A stretch of DNA of 64,000 bases from Pomacea canaliculata (Eukaryota > Mollusca > Gastropoda > Architaenioglossa > Ampullariidae): contig NC_037590.1 in assembly GCF_003073045.1 (NCBI RefSeq), forward strand, positions 25,570,449-25,634,448. The letters run 5' to 3'. The notes beneath the pieces were generated by a model. That model worked only from the letters and a program-made list of their open reading frames with translations. It made no database searches and had not been told where the DNA came from. How positions within the stretch are numbered: position 1 is the stretch's first letter; each line of letters starts with the position of its first letter. The position numbers and the translations under genes were made by a program. Shown here piece by piece: positions 19,216-31,390 of this stretch.

Positions 19216-22200
19216 CCCCGAGTTACGGCAGGACTCACCAACAGTGCTCCCCTAAGACCGCGTTCTTCGGCTTCAGTTTCTGCTCTGTTCAAGATGTTCG
19301 CATGATCTTGCTAGAGTGGAAGATGTTTATTGTTATTTAGTTCTGAAATGTTTGGAGTGTTTGTTTTGGACAGCAAGGGTAACATGCGTCCACTTTGTAG
19401 GTCGTTGTTTGGTTTTCCACACTTTCTGGCAGTTGGGGTCAGTACTCCTATCATCTCTTGGGCTTCTGCAGATCTCCAGACAATTCCGTTCTTTTTTCTG
19501 GTAACTGCCTCTTCCACTTCTTTTGTTAGTATAGACAATGGCTCTGGAATCGTCTAGTCTGCATCGCTGTATACTAGTGTGGCAATAAGTAAAATGGAGT
19601 AGTTTAAAAGGTACTGTACTATTTATCCTTCCGACAAATAACAGCAGAGCAAGTAATCCACGTTGGTGTCTTCAGAGCAGACTGATTCTGCTGCGGTCTG
19701 GTCAGCTTGCTAAGAGTGCTTAGTTTTCCTTGTGCCATACCCTCGTTGATTGTTTATGTTTATCCAGTCCTTTCAGTTTTCTTGCGGGAAAGACAACTAT
19801 TGTGATGGTGATATTCTTCTCTTCTCTGTACTTGTCATGCTTTTCTTTTGTAGATAATGTCATTAATGATCTAAGTTTAGATTCACTTTATCTGTCGTCC
19901 TAACTCTTATTCGGGTTTCAGGACTAATTCTTTGAATATACCTGCCAGTACACCCACGCTGCTATCAGAGAGATCGAATAATGCGTACCTCTCCTTCCCC
20001 AAGTTTAACTTGAAGACAATCACAGTCGTTGGGTCGTGTTCCGGGTTGTGGTAGGTCTTAATGGTGTATGAATGGTGTATTATGTCGAACGTGTTTTAGT
20101 TTTTGCTTCATTCGGACGACGATATTTCCCGGGGGAGGGGGGAACCATCATAGAGAGGCAGTTGGATCAAGTCCATGTTGAGCTGCGAAGGGCCCAGTGG
20201 ACAACCGTTTGTAAACAGAAGAATAACATTCTGTTTCTACCATCCGGTGGACGAACTGTATCATCGTCCTGTTATTTTAAATGTTTTTTAATGAACTGTT
20301 TTTTGTGGATAGTTTAATGTATAAGCTGATACCTGCATATATTTTATCAAGAGCCGCCTAAACATAACGCCAAGTGGGTCTTTTCTGAACAGGTCTCGAA
20401 GTGTTCTTACCTGCCAGAAGCTTCAAAAGAAACGTGGAAGCCTACCTATTCAACTTTGTTTTCCTACTGAAACACCACTTCCATACCAATCTCCGGGTTG
20501 GTCAGGCAGACCAGTGCGCATGTCAGACGGGCAGCCATAGAAGAGCTCATCTGCTGTTAGACTGCTACAAGACTACTGCATGAAGTCCTGATGCACCAAA
20601 TCTGGTATGGAAACTGTACTAGTGAACCTACAGGGCACAGCGGCATTCGTCAAGGGGCTGATGTGTAAATTTAAGGGAGCGACCAAAACGAGGATAAAGA
20701 TTTGTCTCAACACAAAAGAATTCACTCTAAAAACGGTTCGTCTGACAAAGGCAAATTTATTCAGGAATGATCGGGATGCCCGACGTGGTAAAAACATGTA
20801 CAACACAGTTTCCCAAGAAAAATATCACTATGTTTAAAGTGAAAGATATTAGAAAGACTTTGTTCAGTTCGTGGTAATTCTTATTTACTTATAGTGCGAT
20901 GTGTACTGTGGAGAAATGTAAAATTGAGCGCTTGAAGAGTTTTATTTAGTGTGAGTGGAATCAACAAAGGGTGCCACAATTTAAACGTTTAGCCATGAGT
21001 GTCATTTAAATGGTTGTTTATTTAAATAAATGTACCTGTCAATTTATTAAGCCTTGTAATATTAAAACAGAGTAACACTGAATATTTTACCTTCTTAATT
21101 TTTCGATCTGCGTCACAAATCTTTATCCCAAAGCACCATATTACAATCTTTCGGCAAAAAAAGTGCATCAATCATGACATCAACAAGCAAGAAAATTGAA
21201 ATAACGCACCCTCTACTTCCCTGCCTAAATTCGTATTCTTTGGTCCATAAAAGCACTCTATGTTCACTACGATTGTGAACTTATTTCTGTGTAAATGGAA
21301 ATTCTCTTTAAACGCGCGCACACACACACTAATCTAAGAGAGAGAGGCGCGCATACGCAAATAAGCAGCCCAGTGTGCCCTTAGATATTCAACGCAAAAA
21401 TCCAATGAAAGAATAAATGGCTTATCTTCAGATTCCCAGTCTTTTTCCCCCGAGAGAAAAGAGATTAAAAGAACTCACAAAGATCTGACTGCTTGCTCGA
21501 GGAAGGATAAGAAATCATCTTTTTCCCTACTCCATGGTTTCTGGGCACATTCTAGGTGGTCGCTCCCTTTATACCATCATTATTGAAAACGTTATCTGCA
21601 CTCAGCAGGACAGTACAGACAGCCTGGCACCCGAGTAGCTATACTAATATATTTGAATGTTTTGTATTACAAAATGCAAATTTGTGGCACGGTAATTTTT
21701 GGGGTTTTTTACCGATTTTTAAGAACTCTTTCCCTTATTTCATGTAACTGGTTATCTAACACTTCGGGGTTTTGTTTAATAAACTCAAGCAAAATGCAGC
21801 AAGCCTACCATTATTTTTTTCTCTTTTTGAATTATTAAATTTGGAAAACATTAAAAATATTATTCCAGTGTTCTTGGCATTGTAATTATTTTATATTTTC
21901 CCCAGTGTTCTTGGTATTATAATTAGTTTATAGTCTGTTCTTATTTATTTATGAATTTGCATATTTATTTATTTCCATTGCTAGATTTATCTGAAAGACA
22001 GATACCTGTAGTGCTCATACAGCACAAATTTTCGCACTAATCAATTTCTGAAATGTAATAATAAAATTTTAAGTGCCATTTATCTTCCTCCTGAAGGTCT
22101 ACATGGTATGCAAATTGCTATGATTTGACTTTTTAGGAGGCTTTTCTGGAAAGAAGAAATACTTGCACAGTTTAATGACAGAAAAGATTCAGTAGAATCC

Positions 22201-22378
22201 TTTCTAGCATCCGCTATACAGGTCAGATCTTGTGCTGATAATCATGAGAAGCTTTCTCATGACAACATGTTGTAACATTTGGTTCATTTCACCTGCTTGC
22301 ATTTCCATACCAAACAAAGATATCCATTGGTTGCTCATCCTGTGAAATTTGCTGCCACCTTTTATTTATAAATTATTT
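19216..22378. other. Unassigned region
   Basis: No supported gene. It contains several 60-80 codon open frames without motifs (for example at 20072, 20607 and 21556) and ordinary AT-rich DNA. A CA-rich/GAGA tract lies near 21316-21350. Confidence 0.45.
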
Positions 22379-22379
<1 letters not shown>

Positions 22380-22423
<44 letters not shown>

Positions 22424-22424
22424 T
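22380..22424. repeat. (CAT)n microsatellite
   Basis: About 15 perfect trinucleotide repeats (CAT/ATC on the plus strand), directly before SINE copy 3. Confidence 0.9.
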
Positions 22425-22442
22425 CCCTAGCCATAAACTGGT

Positions 22443-22601
22443 GGCGGTCCGGTGGCGTAACGGTTAACGCCTGTCACCATTACACTGAAGTTTGGTTGTC
22501 CTGGGTTCAGCTCTCGTCTCGGGCATGCTGTTCATCTGTTTACAGGGCTGACTGGCTTGCCATGATACAGCCTTAGTTGCTGGCTCGGCGTAAAACACCA
22601 A
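22443..22601 (+). repeat. tRNA-derived SINE, copy 3
   Basis: Same family as 9545 and 17371. It has the head GGCGGTCCGGTGGCGTAACG, a B-box-like tgggttcagctctcgtc and the tail TTGCTGGCTCGGCGTAAAAC. Compared with copy 2 it lacks about 17 bases around ctttctctgcaagtgac. Confidence 0.8.
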
Positions 22602-22619
22602 CACCAGGACATGTTCACC

Positions 22620-22797
22620 CAGGGCCGTGCTTAGGGGCAGGCGGACGAGGCATCTGCCTAGGGCCCCGCGCTTCAAGGGGCCCCGCGCTTGTGATTGATA
22701 TGTGACTTTAGATCCCAACTAAAACCGTGTGATCGTGGCGTGAGGGCCCCGCACATGCCCTTTGCCTCGGGCCCCGCGGGGGCTAAGAACTGGCCTG
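22620..22797. mobile_element. hAT-type MITE, 178 bp, copy 1
   Basis: Flanked by perfect 8-bp duplications TGTTCACC (22612-22619, 22798-22805). The left end is CAGGGCCGTGCTTAGGGGCA; the right end is the inverse of CAGGCCAGTTCTTAGCC. Internally it is rich in gggccccgcgc. Eight-base duplications and CAGGG...CTTAG ends place it with hAT elements. A 177-bp relative lies inverted at 36756-36932. Confidence 0.85.
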
Positions 22798-22937
22798 TGT
22801 TCACCACCATTCGACAGACCTAAGTGGTGAGCTATGTCAGCTCTGTATCGGTCCAGTTGTCCCACACCCTTTCCCCAACGAGTAATAGCATAACCACTCG
22901 TCAGCTGGTATCTGTTAAGGGTTGCATGTATGTAGAT

Positions 22938-25201
22938 CAGTGGTTTTTAACCTGGGTTCGATCGAACCCTAGGGGTTCGGTGAGTCGGTCTCGGGGGTTC
23001 GGCGGCGCCACGGTGGTCAAGACAGACCCGACTGATCATGGAAATTCGTGATGACACGCCCCGCTCGGCCATCATTTGCTGCAGATGATCACGTTACATT
23101 AACTGGCCAATCAGTGCTGCGGGGGGAAGTTAGTGTGCTCAGTAGTCACCACGTGTGACTGTCGTAGTCGTACGTTGTGTGGTTTCTTTCTTAGTATTTT
23201 AATCCATACTATGTGGAGCAAAAAAGAAAGTGGTCGAACGAATATGTAAAACATGGATTCACATGTATTAGGGAACATGATGGGAGTCAGCGTCCTATCT
23301 GCATGATTTGCAATGCCAAGTTGAGCAACTCGAGCCTCGCACCGGCAAAACTGAAGGAACACTTCACGAAGCTGCATGGAGATGGGGAATACAAGAACAC
23401 AACGCTTGCTGAATTCAAGGTGAAACGAGCCAGATTCGATGAAAGGGCCACTCTGCCTGCTCTTGGATTTGTACCCGTGAACAAACCGATCCTCACCAAA
23501 TCGTACGAAGTTGCTTACCTGATCGCAAAGCAGGGCAAGCCGGACATCATCGGTGAAACTCTCATAAAACCAGCAGCGTTAAAGATGGCGAATCTGATGC
23601 TCGGAACAGCGGCCGAAGGTAAATTATCCCAAATTCCTCTTTCAAATGACACCTTCAGTGACAAGATAGAGTGTATGAGTAAAGACATCTTGGCTCAAGT
23701 AGTCGCAGATGTAATTTCAAGTCCGGCAAAATTCAGCCTTCAACTGGACGAGACCACAGACGTTTCTAACCTAAGCCAGCTTGCTGTTTTCGTTAGCTTT
23801 GTGAAAGACATGATAAAAGAAGAGTTTTTATTTTGTAAGCCTCTTACATTACAACAACTGCTAAGGCAGCCGATGTGAAGAAGCTTGTGGATGACTTCCT
23901 CAGAGACAACAATCTTTCATGGGATATGGTTTCTGCAGTTTGTACGGACGGAGTGCATTTGAAAAGCCGATGCACCACACATCATTGTTACGCATTGTAT
24001 TCTGCACAGGCATGCGTTGGCAACAAAAACCTTGCCTCCAAAAATGGCAGAGGTATTAAAAACTGTAGTGCAATGTGTGAACTATGTGCGAAATAGTGCT
24101 CTGAGGCACCGCATCTTCAGTGAGCTGTGTAAAGAAATGGGCTCTGAATTCGAGGTACTCCTGTACCACTCTAATGTTCAGGTGCTGAATCGTGTTTTTG
24201 CCATGCGTGTGGAATTAGGCGTTTTTGCAAGAGCACCAACATTGTCATGCAGATTGGTTCAAAAATCCTGAGTTCATTCTCATTTTAGCGTACATGGCTG
24301 ATATATTCGCAGCTCTAAATCATCTCAATCAGCAGATGCAGGGTGGTGGAGTAAACATCTTGGAAGCAGAAGAAAACCTGAAGGCTTTTTTTACACACAA
24401 AAAAAAACTACCGTTATGGAAACGATGAACAGAGAACAATAACTTCGCAAACTTTCCCCTTCTGGACGACTGTGTAAGTAAGATCAAAGATTTGTCTGGA
24501 ATCGGAGACATTTCTGTATCCATGGAACTGAAGCAAACAATTGCCACGCACTTAGATGAGCTTGCAAAGTCTCTCGACGGAAATTTCCCTTCAAGAGAGC
24601 CATATCCAGCATGGGTGAGACAGCCGTTCACGTTTGCTGTTGAGACAGCAGATGTTAATTATGAATACCTCGACGAAATCATTGAAATTCAGCAAAGCCA
24701 GGTTAAACAGCAACTATTCAGAACAACAACATTCTCGACGTTTTGGTGTCGACAGTTGGAAAGGTACCCAATTATTGCAAAGAAAGCCCTGGACTTTTTT
24801 ATACCATTTGTTTCAACATATTTCTGCGAACAGTCCTTTTCGAGGATGCTGGACATAAAAACAAAGAAAAGGAACAGACTTTGATGTGAAAATGACAGGA
24901 GAGTAGCACTTGCCAAGGTGAAGCCACGCATATCTGAACTAGTCTGTCAAAAACAACAGCAGAAGTCACACTGATTTGCAAGTATGTAATTTGCTGTGAG
25001 TTCATGCACTGTGTTGGTTTTTGTTCTTTGATCAAGGTGATGTTCATGCACGGTTCATTTTGTGTACCAGTAAAAAAACATATACCTATGTCTTGAATTT
25101 GGAAAAAAAAATCTTATCTGATTTATCACTAAAGAAGGGTTCGGTAAAGGTGCATTTGAAACTGGGGGGTTCGGTACCTCAAAAAAGGTTAAGAACCACT
25201 G
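22938..25201 (+). mobile_element. hAT transposon, 2264 bp, with intact ends
   Basis: The ends are inverted: left CAGTGGTTTTTAACCTGGG, right the inverse of CAGTGGTTCTTAACC. Perfect 8-bp target duplications ATGTAGAT lie at 22930-22937 and 25202-25209. It carries a broken BED-type hAT transposase on the plus strand. Intact ends and duplications suggest a fairly recent insertion, or one mobilised in trans. Confidence 0.9.
23211..24966 (+). pseudogene. hAT transposase of the BED zinc-finger type (ZBED5/FAM200-like), frameshifted
   Basis: The best frame runs 23213-23878, 221 codons. It begins with a BED zinc finger (RPICMICNAKL, then KEHFTKLHGD: two Cys and two His), then the catalytic-domain region with LQLDETTDVSNLSQLAVFVS. 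Later pieces at 24017-24271, 24225-24428 and 24492-24884 lie in other frames. The last ends with the hAT dimerisation signature FVSTYFCEQSFSRMLDIKTK. The ATG at 23211 is one base out of frame with what follows, at an A-run. Further breaks occur near 23840-23875, 23955-24017, 24200 and 24430, including a deletion after VCTDG. It is not functional as read. Confidence 0.85.
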
Positions 25202-25209
25202 ATGTAGAT

Positions 25210-27085
25210 CTTTTGCAGATCGTTATGATGATGCTAATTAATGACTATTTCTTTTTGGATCTTTGGATTTAAGATGACTTCCCTTTCTTGCTGTCACCTA
25301 ATTGCTGCCTCTTTTAGGAAGGAGTAGTTATCTTCGATATTTCGAAGACAGTTGAGTATCTCAGGGTCTCCTATGCCTTTCTGATATAATAACTGAAGAT
25401 TTTGCTCATTGCTATGATCTTCCATGAAACAGTTGCCTGACTTTAACAAATTGGTGAGATTCCCCCTTGTTTTGTCCTTGCAGGAGTTTTCATTTGCATA
25501 ATAAGCTTTTTTGTATGTTATTTTACTTCAAGTTTTCGTCGATGTCACAACATTGCTCCTCTGTAATATTCTTCTCATCGATGAGAAGCCGCTGTTTACA
25601 ACATAGCAGTAAAGAGCCGTAGTTAGAGCTGTGGTGAAACCACTGCAGTTCACACACACACATCTCCTTCGCCGACAGTGTGGCATCTCGTCACTAGTAT
25701 GTAGTGCTGCGTGGATCCCTTACCTACCTGCGTATGCACTGTCAAGTAATAGACAATACATAACAGACATGCTGCCACATCAAGACGAGCAGAGTTCAGC
25801 CACACTTATACCATTACGAAAGGCCACATTCTTAATACACGCAACTTTAAATTTCCGACTCGGAAAAAAACTAGTGATGGGGACAGATCCCACTTTAGCA
25901 GATGAACTAAATATTAGCGGCAAATATTTCTACAGAAATAACTTCCATAGTAGTTGTCTAGGATTGCGTCAGCGTTTGAGCCAGTTCGCACCGTTCAGCT
26001 TTGTAGTCCTGCTTTTTTCTTCCCGCTCAAAAAGACTCTCCAGCAAAAGGTTTTATGATGCTAGAACACACACACAGGCACCAATCGCAAGAACATTCTA
26101 GAGCTGTGAAATGTGCGCGTGTAGACCATATCGAAGTGCAGTGAAACATTGCCAGCCGTTTCACTGTTTCTGTCTCCTCTCTCTTACATTGGTGTCGATG
26201 TCAAAATTTGTTTTGCGTATTTTTATTTTAAATTTGGAGCCATTAGTAACACATGTATAACTGGTAATAAAAAGCCGATTAAAATAAAGGAGCAAAGTAC
26301 GCGAATTAAACGACTTTCCCGTAAACAACAGGAGTACGTCGCCTGTAACATTTTACCAGGATAGATGCCATAACTTTCAACCTATATCTTCTTTCCCACT
26401 CTCTGACATCGCCACACTGCTTTATTTATAATTAACATTTTCAGGATTTTAATGGATGCCTGTATAAGGTTAATTTTCCCCTTGTTCCAAACATTACACC
26501 TTTACAGCCAGTAAAGGTGGCTATTCTTGTTTCATAGAGTCGGTGCCACTGAAGAACACTTTAGTTAAAACAGTGATCAACATTTACAAAAAATAGTCTT
26601 GTGTCATAGCTTTCCCCAGATTGTAACTTTTGACAATGAACTTCTGGTTCTGCTTGTTTCCAACAGTATTGCAGCAAGCATCCCGAACTACTCTCAAGCA
26701 AACGGGTGAAATGATTCAACGGTTCAAAAGGTCAAAGCAGTAGTGACAAAAGCGGATGATCTACATCACCATTACTTCTCACGCTAGTACGCATCATTAA
26801 GATTCGAGCACTGCTTTTTTCTTTTTTTTCTGCTGAAAACTACCTCCAAAGTATTTAGCAAAACAGAAATTACAAAATTCAGTGAGGAAAGATGTGCAAA
26901 TGCAGAAACAGACTGAACAGACAAAGCACAGCCTAAAGCGAAAATTTCGGAAACAGGCAGACCACACTTTGCGCTTTCAGGCTTGCGATGAATCGGCTCG
27001 GACAATTTTATCAGGCTTTCCTCTGTTGCTAGTGGTAGTAGTGCTGCTTCTAGAAATCTAGTGCTGCTTCTAAGATCCGGAAACT
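25210..27085. other. Unassigned region
   Basis: No supported gene. A 156-aa plus-strand frame (25631-26101) has no recognisable domain or splice context, and its composition is like its surroundings. The 158-aa minus-strand frame at 26784-27260 is partly a shadow of the RT relic that follows. Confidence 0.4.
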
Positions 27086-27535
27086 TGTGGCTTTTAGACA
27101 ACATCGACCTGATGACAGACAGCAACAGCAAACTGCAAGATGTTACCAACAAAGTGCGAGGCAACTCGAATGCACACGGAATGGATGCCAACATCGACAA
27201 AAGCAAAAACACGGCTAACACCAGCATCAAGAACATAGAAATGTAAGGAAAACATTTCACAATAGAAAACTTGAAACTAAAGATGGCACCTGAATGACAA
27301 TAATCTGTGTTACAGTTGCAACGGCGACATCAGCAATGGCTCAACAGGATTTGGCGCATCAGATTTGCTGACAGGTACCGTCTCTACAAGTTGCGCAGCA
27401 GATATCCGTATTAGGATCGCATTATAGACAGGAGCAATGGCCCGGCTGGATAGGAATTGGCGAAGCAGCAAGAAATACAGATGTACAAGTATATATGAAT
27501 GCGAGACAGTATAACCATCGGCTTGTATTCGTACA
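27086..27535 (+). pseudogene. Non-LTR RT relic, central part
   Basis: Plus-strand translation includes LLDNIDLMTDSNSKLQDVTN, where RTs have FADDIDLM...ELQ.L, then HGMDANIDKSKN. After frame changes it gives ADIRIRIA and GAMARLDRNWRSSKK, the post-catalytic helices of the same RT family as at 205-1190. The catalytic Asp pair is lost. Confidence 0.7.
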
Positions 27536-28472
27536 AGAATGTATGTAGGTATGTTTGTGTGAATGTATGCATGTGTGTATGCATAAATGCGAGAAGCGGA
27601 TTTGGCTGGCTGATAGAGAAAACAGAATTTACGCATTCGAAACCAGGTGCCTCAAAAAATTGCTCTGAATTTCCTACATGGACATGTAACATAAACCAAC
27701 GAATATGTATAAAAACACTCTGACAGACTACCAAGAACCCCTTTACCAGGATGCCACGCAAGCTGGTGTGGTGTCGAAATGTGACCCAGTACTAACACAC
27801 TAAAACTACCCAGCTGGGTACCTTTGTCGACGCACATGTAGACAGAAAAATAACTGTTTGACAAATGAAAAAGAATAGAAGACTTACTTACCACTGGTCA
27901 ACTCATATTTCTATTCTTTTCCCAACGATAATTAATAACGGCAGCTAATCGTCAGCTAGTACTGGCCAATGAATAAATGAATGAGCGAAAGAAAAATCAG
28001 TGAATCATTTTAAAATGAGAAACATTTATTAAATAAAAATTTTTTGATACTTTACCGTTATGGACGTTCGATTACATAATGCGGGTAAAAGTCTTTTTTT
28101 TTTCAGTGTCGACACTTTTTGACAACATAGTCTGAAAACGTTTAATAAAAATATCAACTTTTCTCAGCCGCTTTCTGTTCCCGTTGTCCCTATCCCACCT
28201 CGAATACATTTGTGCACAGAAGCACATTAGAAGTAAAAAATGCTACAAAGAACATTACAAATTTTGTTCTCTCTTTTGAATTAAATAACCCAGACCCACT
28301 CCCATCCGAGAAAAATGTCTATCGAATGCCTTAAAAAACCGTTTCTACTTTTAAACATGTTAAAGATTCTAAATTCAATTAGCATTTTCATTTTTTCATT
28401 GACGTCATTCGTTCATTAAAAATATAAAATCAGGATACAAGTGCCGTTTACGCGGCATCCTGCCTGATGTTA
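27536..28472. other. Unassigned region
   Basis: No gene recognised. On the minus strand AATAAA-type hexamers (near 28024) could serve the exon that ends at 28473. Confidence 0.35.
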
Positions 28473-28622
28473 CTAGCCAATTTTCTTAATGGCATAGGTA
28501 GTTCCAAGCTCTGCAGGTGTCGTATTTAGACAGAAATTCTCATTAACCTTATCCGCTGCCCTCTTCCTAAGAAAACTGCGTTTGACATACAGCAAAGAAG
28601 CAAGCTTGTGACTAGCTACTTC
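28473..28622 (-). CDS. Orphan terminal exon-like segment, 49 codons
   Basis: On the minus strand, after the acceptor actcgacttttcag, a frame of 49 codons runs to TAG. It begins EVASHKLASLLYVKRSFLRK, then has RAADKVNENFCLNTTPAELG and ends TTYAIKKIG. The amino-acid composition looks like a real protein, and no transposon motif is present. No partner exon was identified upstream, and I do not recognise the family. It could be the last exon of a gene whose other exons lie in 28.6-35 kb, or a chance frame. Confidence 0.3.
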   Translation of the reverse strand, partial: EVASHKLASLLYVKRSFLRKRAADKVNENFCLNTTPAELGTTYAIKKIG

Positions 28623-29235
28623 CTGAAAAGTCGAGTATAAGTGTGTTAGTACGGAGCCAAACGTGTTTTGTAGTTTTCACTGTGATTAATTCTTTAAAGT
28701 CATTGAACGTAGGAAACACTCAGAAAATACAATATTAATGGTGATTATTACAGGAGTAATCGCCTTCAGCAATGAATACTAATAATCGACGGATTAAGGT
28801 CGAAAATGGGTGAACGACGAGGTAAATGGTGTCAACCACCTGCAAGCATCCCGAGACTCCATGCAATCACTAAAACCCACGTCTGTGAAAATGCAGAGTA
28901 TAATGGAGGCCCCTAAACCTTACACAGCAAGTAGGTCCAAAGTAATTCGGATCATTCTAGATCAATTTTTCGCAGATCTCCGAAATACTGCCTGTGATCT
29001 GCGAATGTAGTACAAAACTTTGAGACATGGTTAATTCCCAGAAGACTTCCTGCTTCTGAGTACATGTATATGGTGTGTTTTAAAAAAAAAAACGTCTTGG
29101 GATCTCGGACAAGTAACGACGTCTCGTCCTGTCTTATATATCAATTTTGTACTTTCAGATGCTAACCGAGTACCAGGCATATTTCGAATGTTGTCAGCAC
29201 AGTCACGGGGAGCAGGGGGAAGAACGGGAAGCAAA
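28623..29235. other. Unassigned region
   Basis: Open frames of 66-67 codons at 28810 and 29031 show no motifs. Nothing else was seen. Confidence 0.4.
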
Positions 29236-29830
29236 GAGACGTTCGTCTCTTGCCGTTTGTAGTCAATGGCTACATTTTAATAAATTGCGATGATACCATC
29301 CGCCACGCGACTCTCGCCATACAGTGTCTTGATGGTGCGCACAAGGCTTTCTTCCACATTGAATTCCGTAGCACATTCCATAACCCATCGTGCTATACTC
29401 TATCGAAGGCCTTCTTGAAGTCGATAAAGTTATGGTTGAGATCCTTGCCATTCTGCATGTGCGTTTCGATCAGGACCCGACTGTTGAAGATTTGTTTAAC
29501 AGTGCTCCTGCCGGCCGGCAATTTGGCCTGTTCCTCTGCTAGCAGCTCTTCTTCAAACGAAGTTAGGTAGTTCTGGATCACTTTCAGCATACCCTTTATT
29601 GGGTGACTAATCAGGCTTATCGCTCAATAGATCTGACATTGCCTCGCGTTACCTTTCTTAGGCAGGGATATGCCAGTAATGGCATCCATTCTTGTGGCCG
29701 CTGCTTGCTTCCGACACCGTATGGTAAGCGCCTTTAGTATCTCCTCTCTGGTTTTCCTGGAGAATGTTTGGGGTCCGTCGACACGGGAAGTTGTAAAGCT
29801 CGCTGCAGTACTCTGTCCGTCGATCTAGGA
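29236..29830 (-). pseudogene. Non-LTR RT relic, fingers/palm part
   Basis: The minus strand encodes LLAEEQAKLPAGRSTVKQIF, NSRVLIETHMQ and HNFIDFKKAFDRV, the classical A-domain of non-LTR reverse transcriptases. It is preceded by a degenerate ISLPKKGN...ISLISHPIK stretch. It is the same family as the relic in DCXR intron 1, which also has HNFIDFKKAFDRVW. Truncated at both ends. Confidence 0.8.
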
Positions 29831-30727
29831 CTGCTTTGTTATTCGAGAGGTGAGAGTTGTAGTAGAAAAAATAATAATGTTCCCCAAGCGAGCGTTATGG
29901 GTCATAGCAGTTTGTCTGTTCAGAGGTTAAAAAAAAAAACATAATGAAACCTTGGAAAATACAAACATATATAAAATAGATTTTATAAAAAAGTATAAGG
30001 TAAACCTACTTCTCCATGTAAGGAGGTCTGTGTTGATCACTTCTCGAGTGCATAGGTACGAAGAAAGTCTTATTTCACTTGACCCCCATAATGTCACCAT
30101 GTTCAAGTATACGCTACGACTTCCACGCATGGAGACGACGAAGCGGAAAAAAAGTTTTACACAAGGTTATAAAGGCAGTGCCTAAAAGGGTGACTGAAAA
30201 GCTAAGGTCAGCCCAGACGCTTACCAGCAATGGGCAGTAAACGCTGGGTAAATTTAACCTTGGCGAAATCAACGACAGGTGTTTTCTTATCTGGGTATAC
30301 AGACTTGCGCGCTAAAACACCAACAAAAAAATCAGAATTTAAGAGTTGAATATAAAAATCAACAAACAAAATGCACCAACCAGGGTCTCATTCACTTCCA
30401 ACACAGGTCCCTTAATAAAGAAAGTAAAATGATAAGAATTTTGGAGAAAAAGATAAAGGACTTTTGATGAAGAAACAACAGTGAGGATAGAGGAGAGCGA
30501 GGATGCAAAAAACAGTCTTCATTCATATACCAAGCTGGATGTACACCTCTGGCTCTAGAAAATGGGCCCCTGGGAGCATCATCAGGACACTGGGTCAGAA
30601 TAGTGTCATATAAGCTGGCAAGCTGCTATGACTATGAGCTTTTATTGTGTCTGCTAATCTCCCAGACACAAAGTAAACATCCAATTGAAACTCAAAATTA
30701 AATATATACAGATTTTTTACTTTAATA
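29831..30727. other. Unassigned region
   Basis: No supported gene or element. A-rich tracts occur near 29929 and 30148. Confidence 0.4.
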
Positions 30728-31390
30728 ATAATGGGTATTTATAATGCGCAGCATCACGACCATGATAAATCGCACTCACTGCAACCAGTAAAGATAAATG
30801 AACAGATAGTGGAGGTACAGGCACAGAACCTAAGCAATAGATGATGGTATGAAGAATACTGTAAACAGTTGGCGCCGTACTTGATGGTCAGCATGACAGA
30901 CAGTATTACAAGGGAGTTAAGGATACTACCTCATAAAAAGATATGTTTTTAGAAAGCGTTTAAATGTAGCCTTGGAGTCCGAGTGGCGAATGTGATGTGG
31001 AAGACAATTCCACTGCACAGCACAGAGGGAGATCATCCCTTGTCCTTATGTGACTGTCTTTGTGGGAGAGAATGATAGAATGCGGGAGTCTGATGAGAAG
31101 CTAAGGTTTCGGGCAGGAGTGTGGACAGACAAGATTTCAGTAAAGTAGTTAGGGGGAGCCTTCGAAGAATCCATAGCACAGAGCTGAGAGCTTGTAGTAA
31201 ATTCTAGCTTTAACTGGTAGTCAATGAAGAGAGTGAAGAAGTGATGTGACTTGTTCACATTTGCGAGTTTGGACAACGAGACGAGCAGCTGAGTTCTGGA
31301 CATTCTGAAGCTTGTGGATGAGGTACTGTGGACAGCCAGCAAGAAGAGTTGCAGTAATATAGTTTAGAAAGAACAAATGAGAAGATGAGA
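30728..31390 (-). pseudogene. CR1/L2-like RT C-terminus and 3' end
   Basis: The minus strand encodes SLSKLANVNKSHHFFTLFID, TSSQLCAMDSSKAPPNYFTE and VHTPARNLSFSSDSRILSFS, then CAVQWNCLPHHIRHSDSKAT and FKRFLKTYLF. This is the standard CR1/L2 C-terminal region (HI...L..LHWLP; YTP.R.LRSS; WN.LP..IR; FK..LKT.LF). A 3' tail with gcgcattataaatacccatt follows, ending near 30728. The main frame is open for about 98 codons. Confidence 0.75.

Noticed and set aside
25631..26101. 156-aa plus-strand frame
   Set aside because: Longest frame outside recognised features, but it has no motif, signal peptide or splice evidence. Such lengths occur by chance in 64 kb.
26784..27260. 158-aa minus-strand frame with hydrophobic N terminus
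   Set aside because: About a third is antisense to an RT relic (27086-27535), and no splice context or family match supports it.
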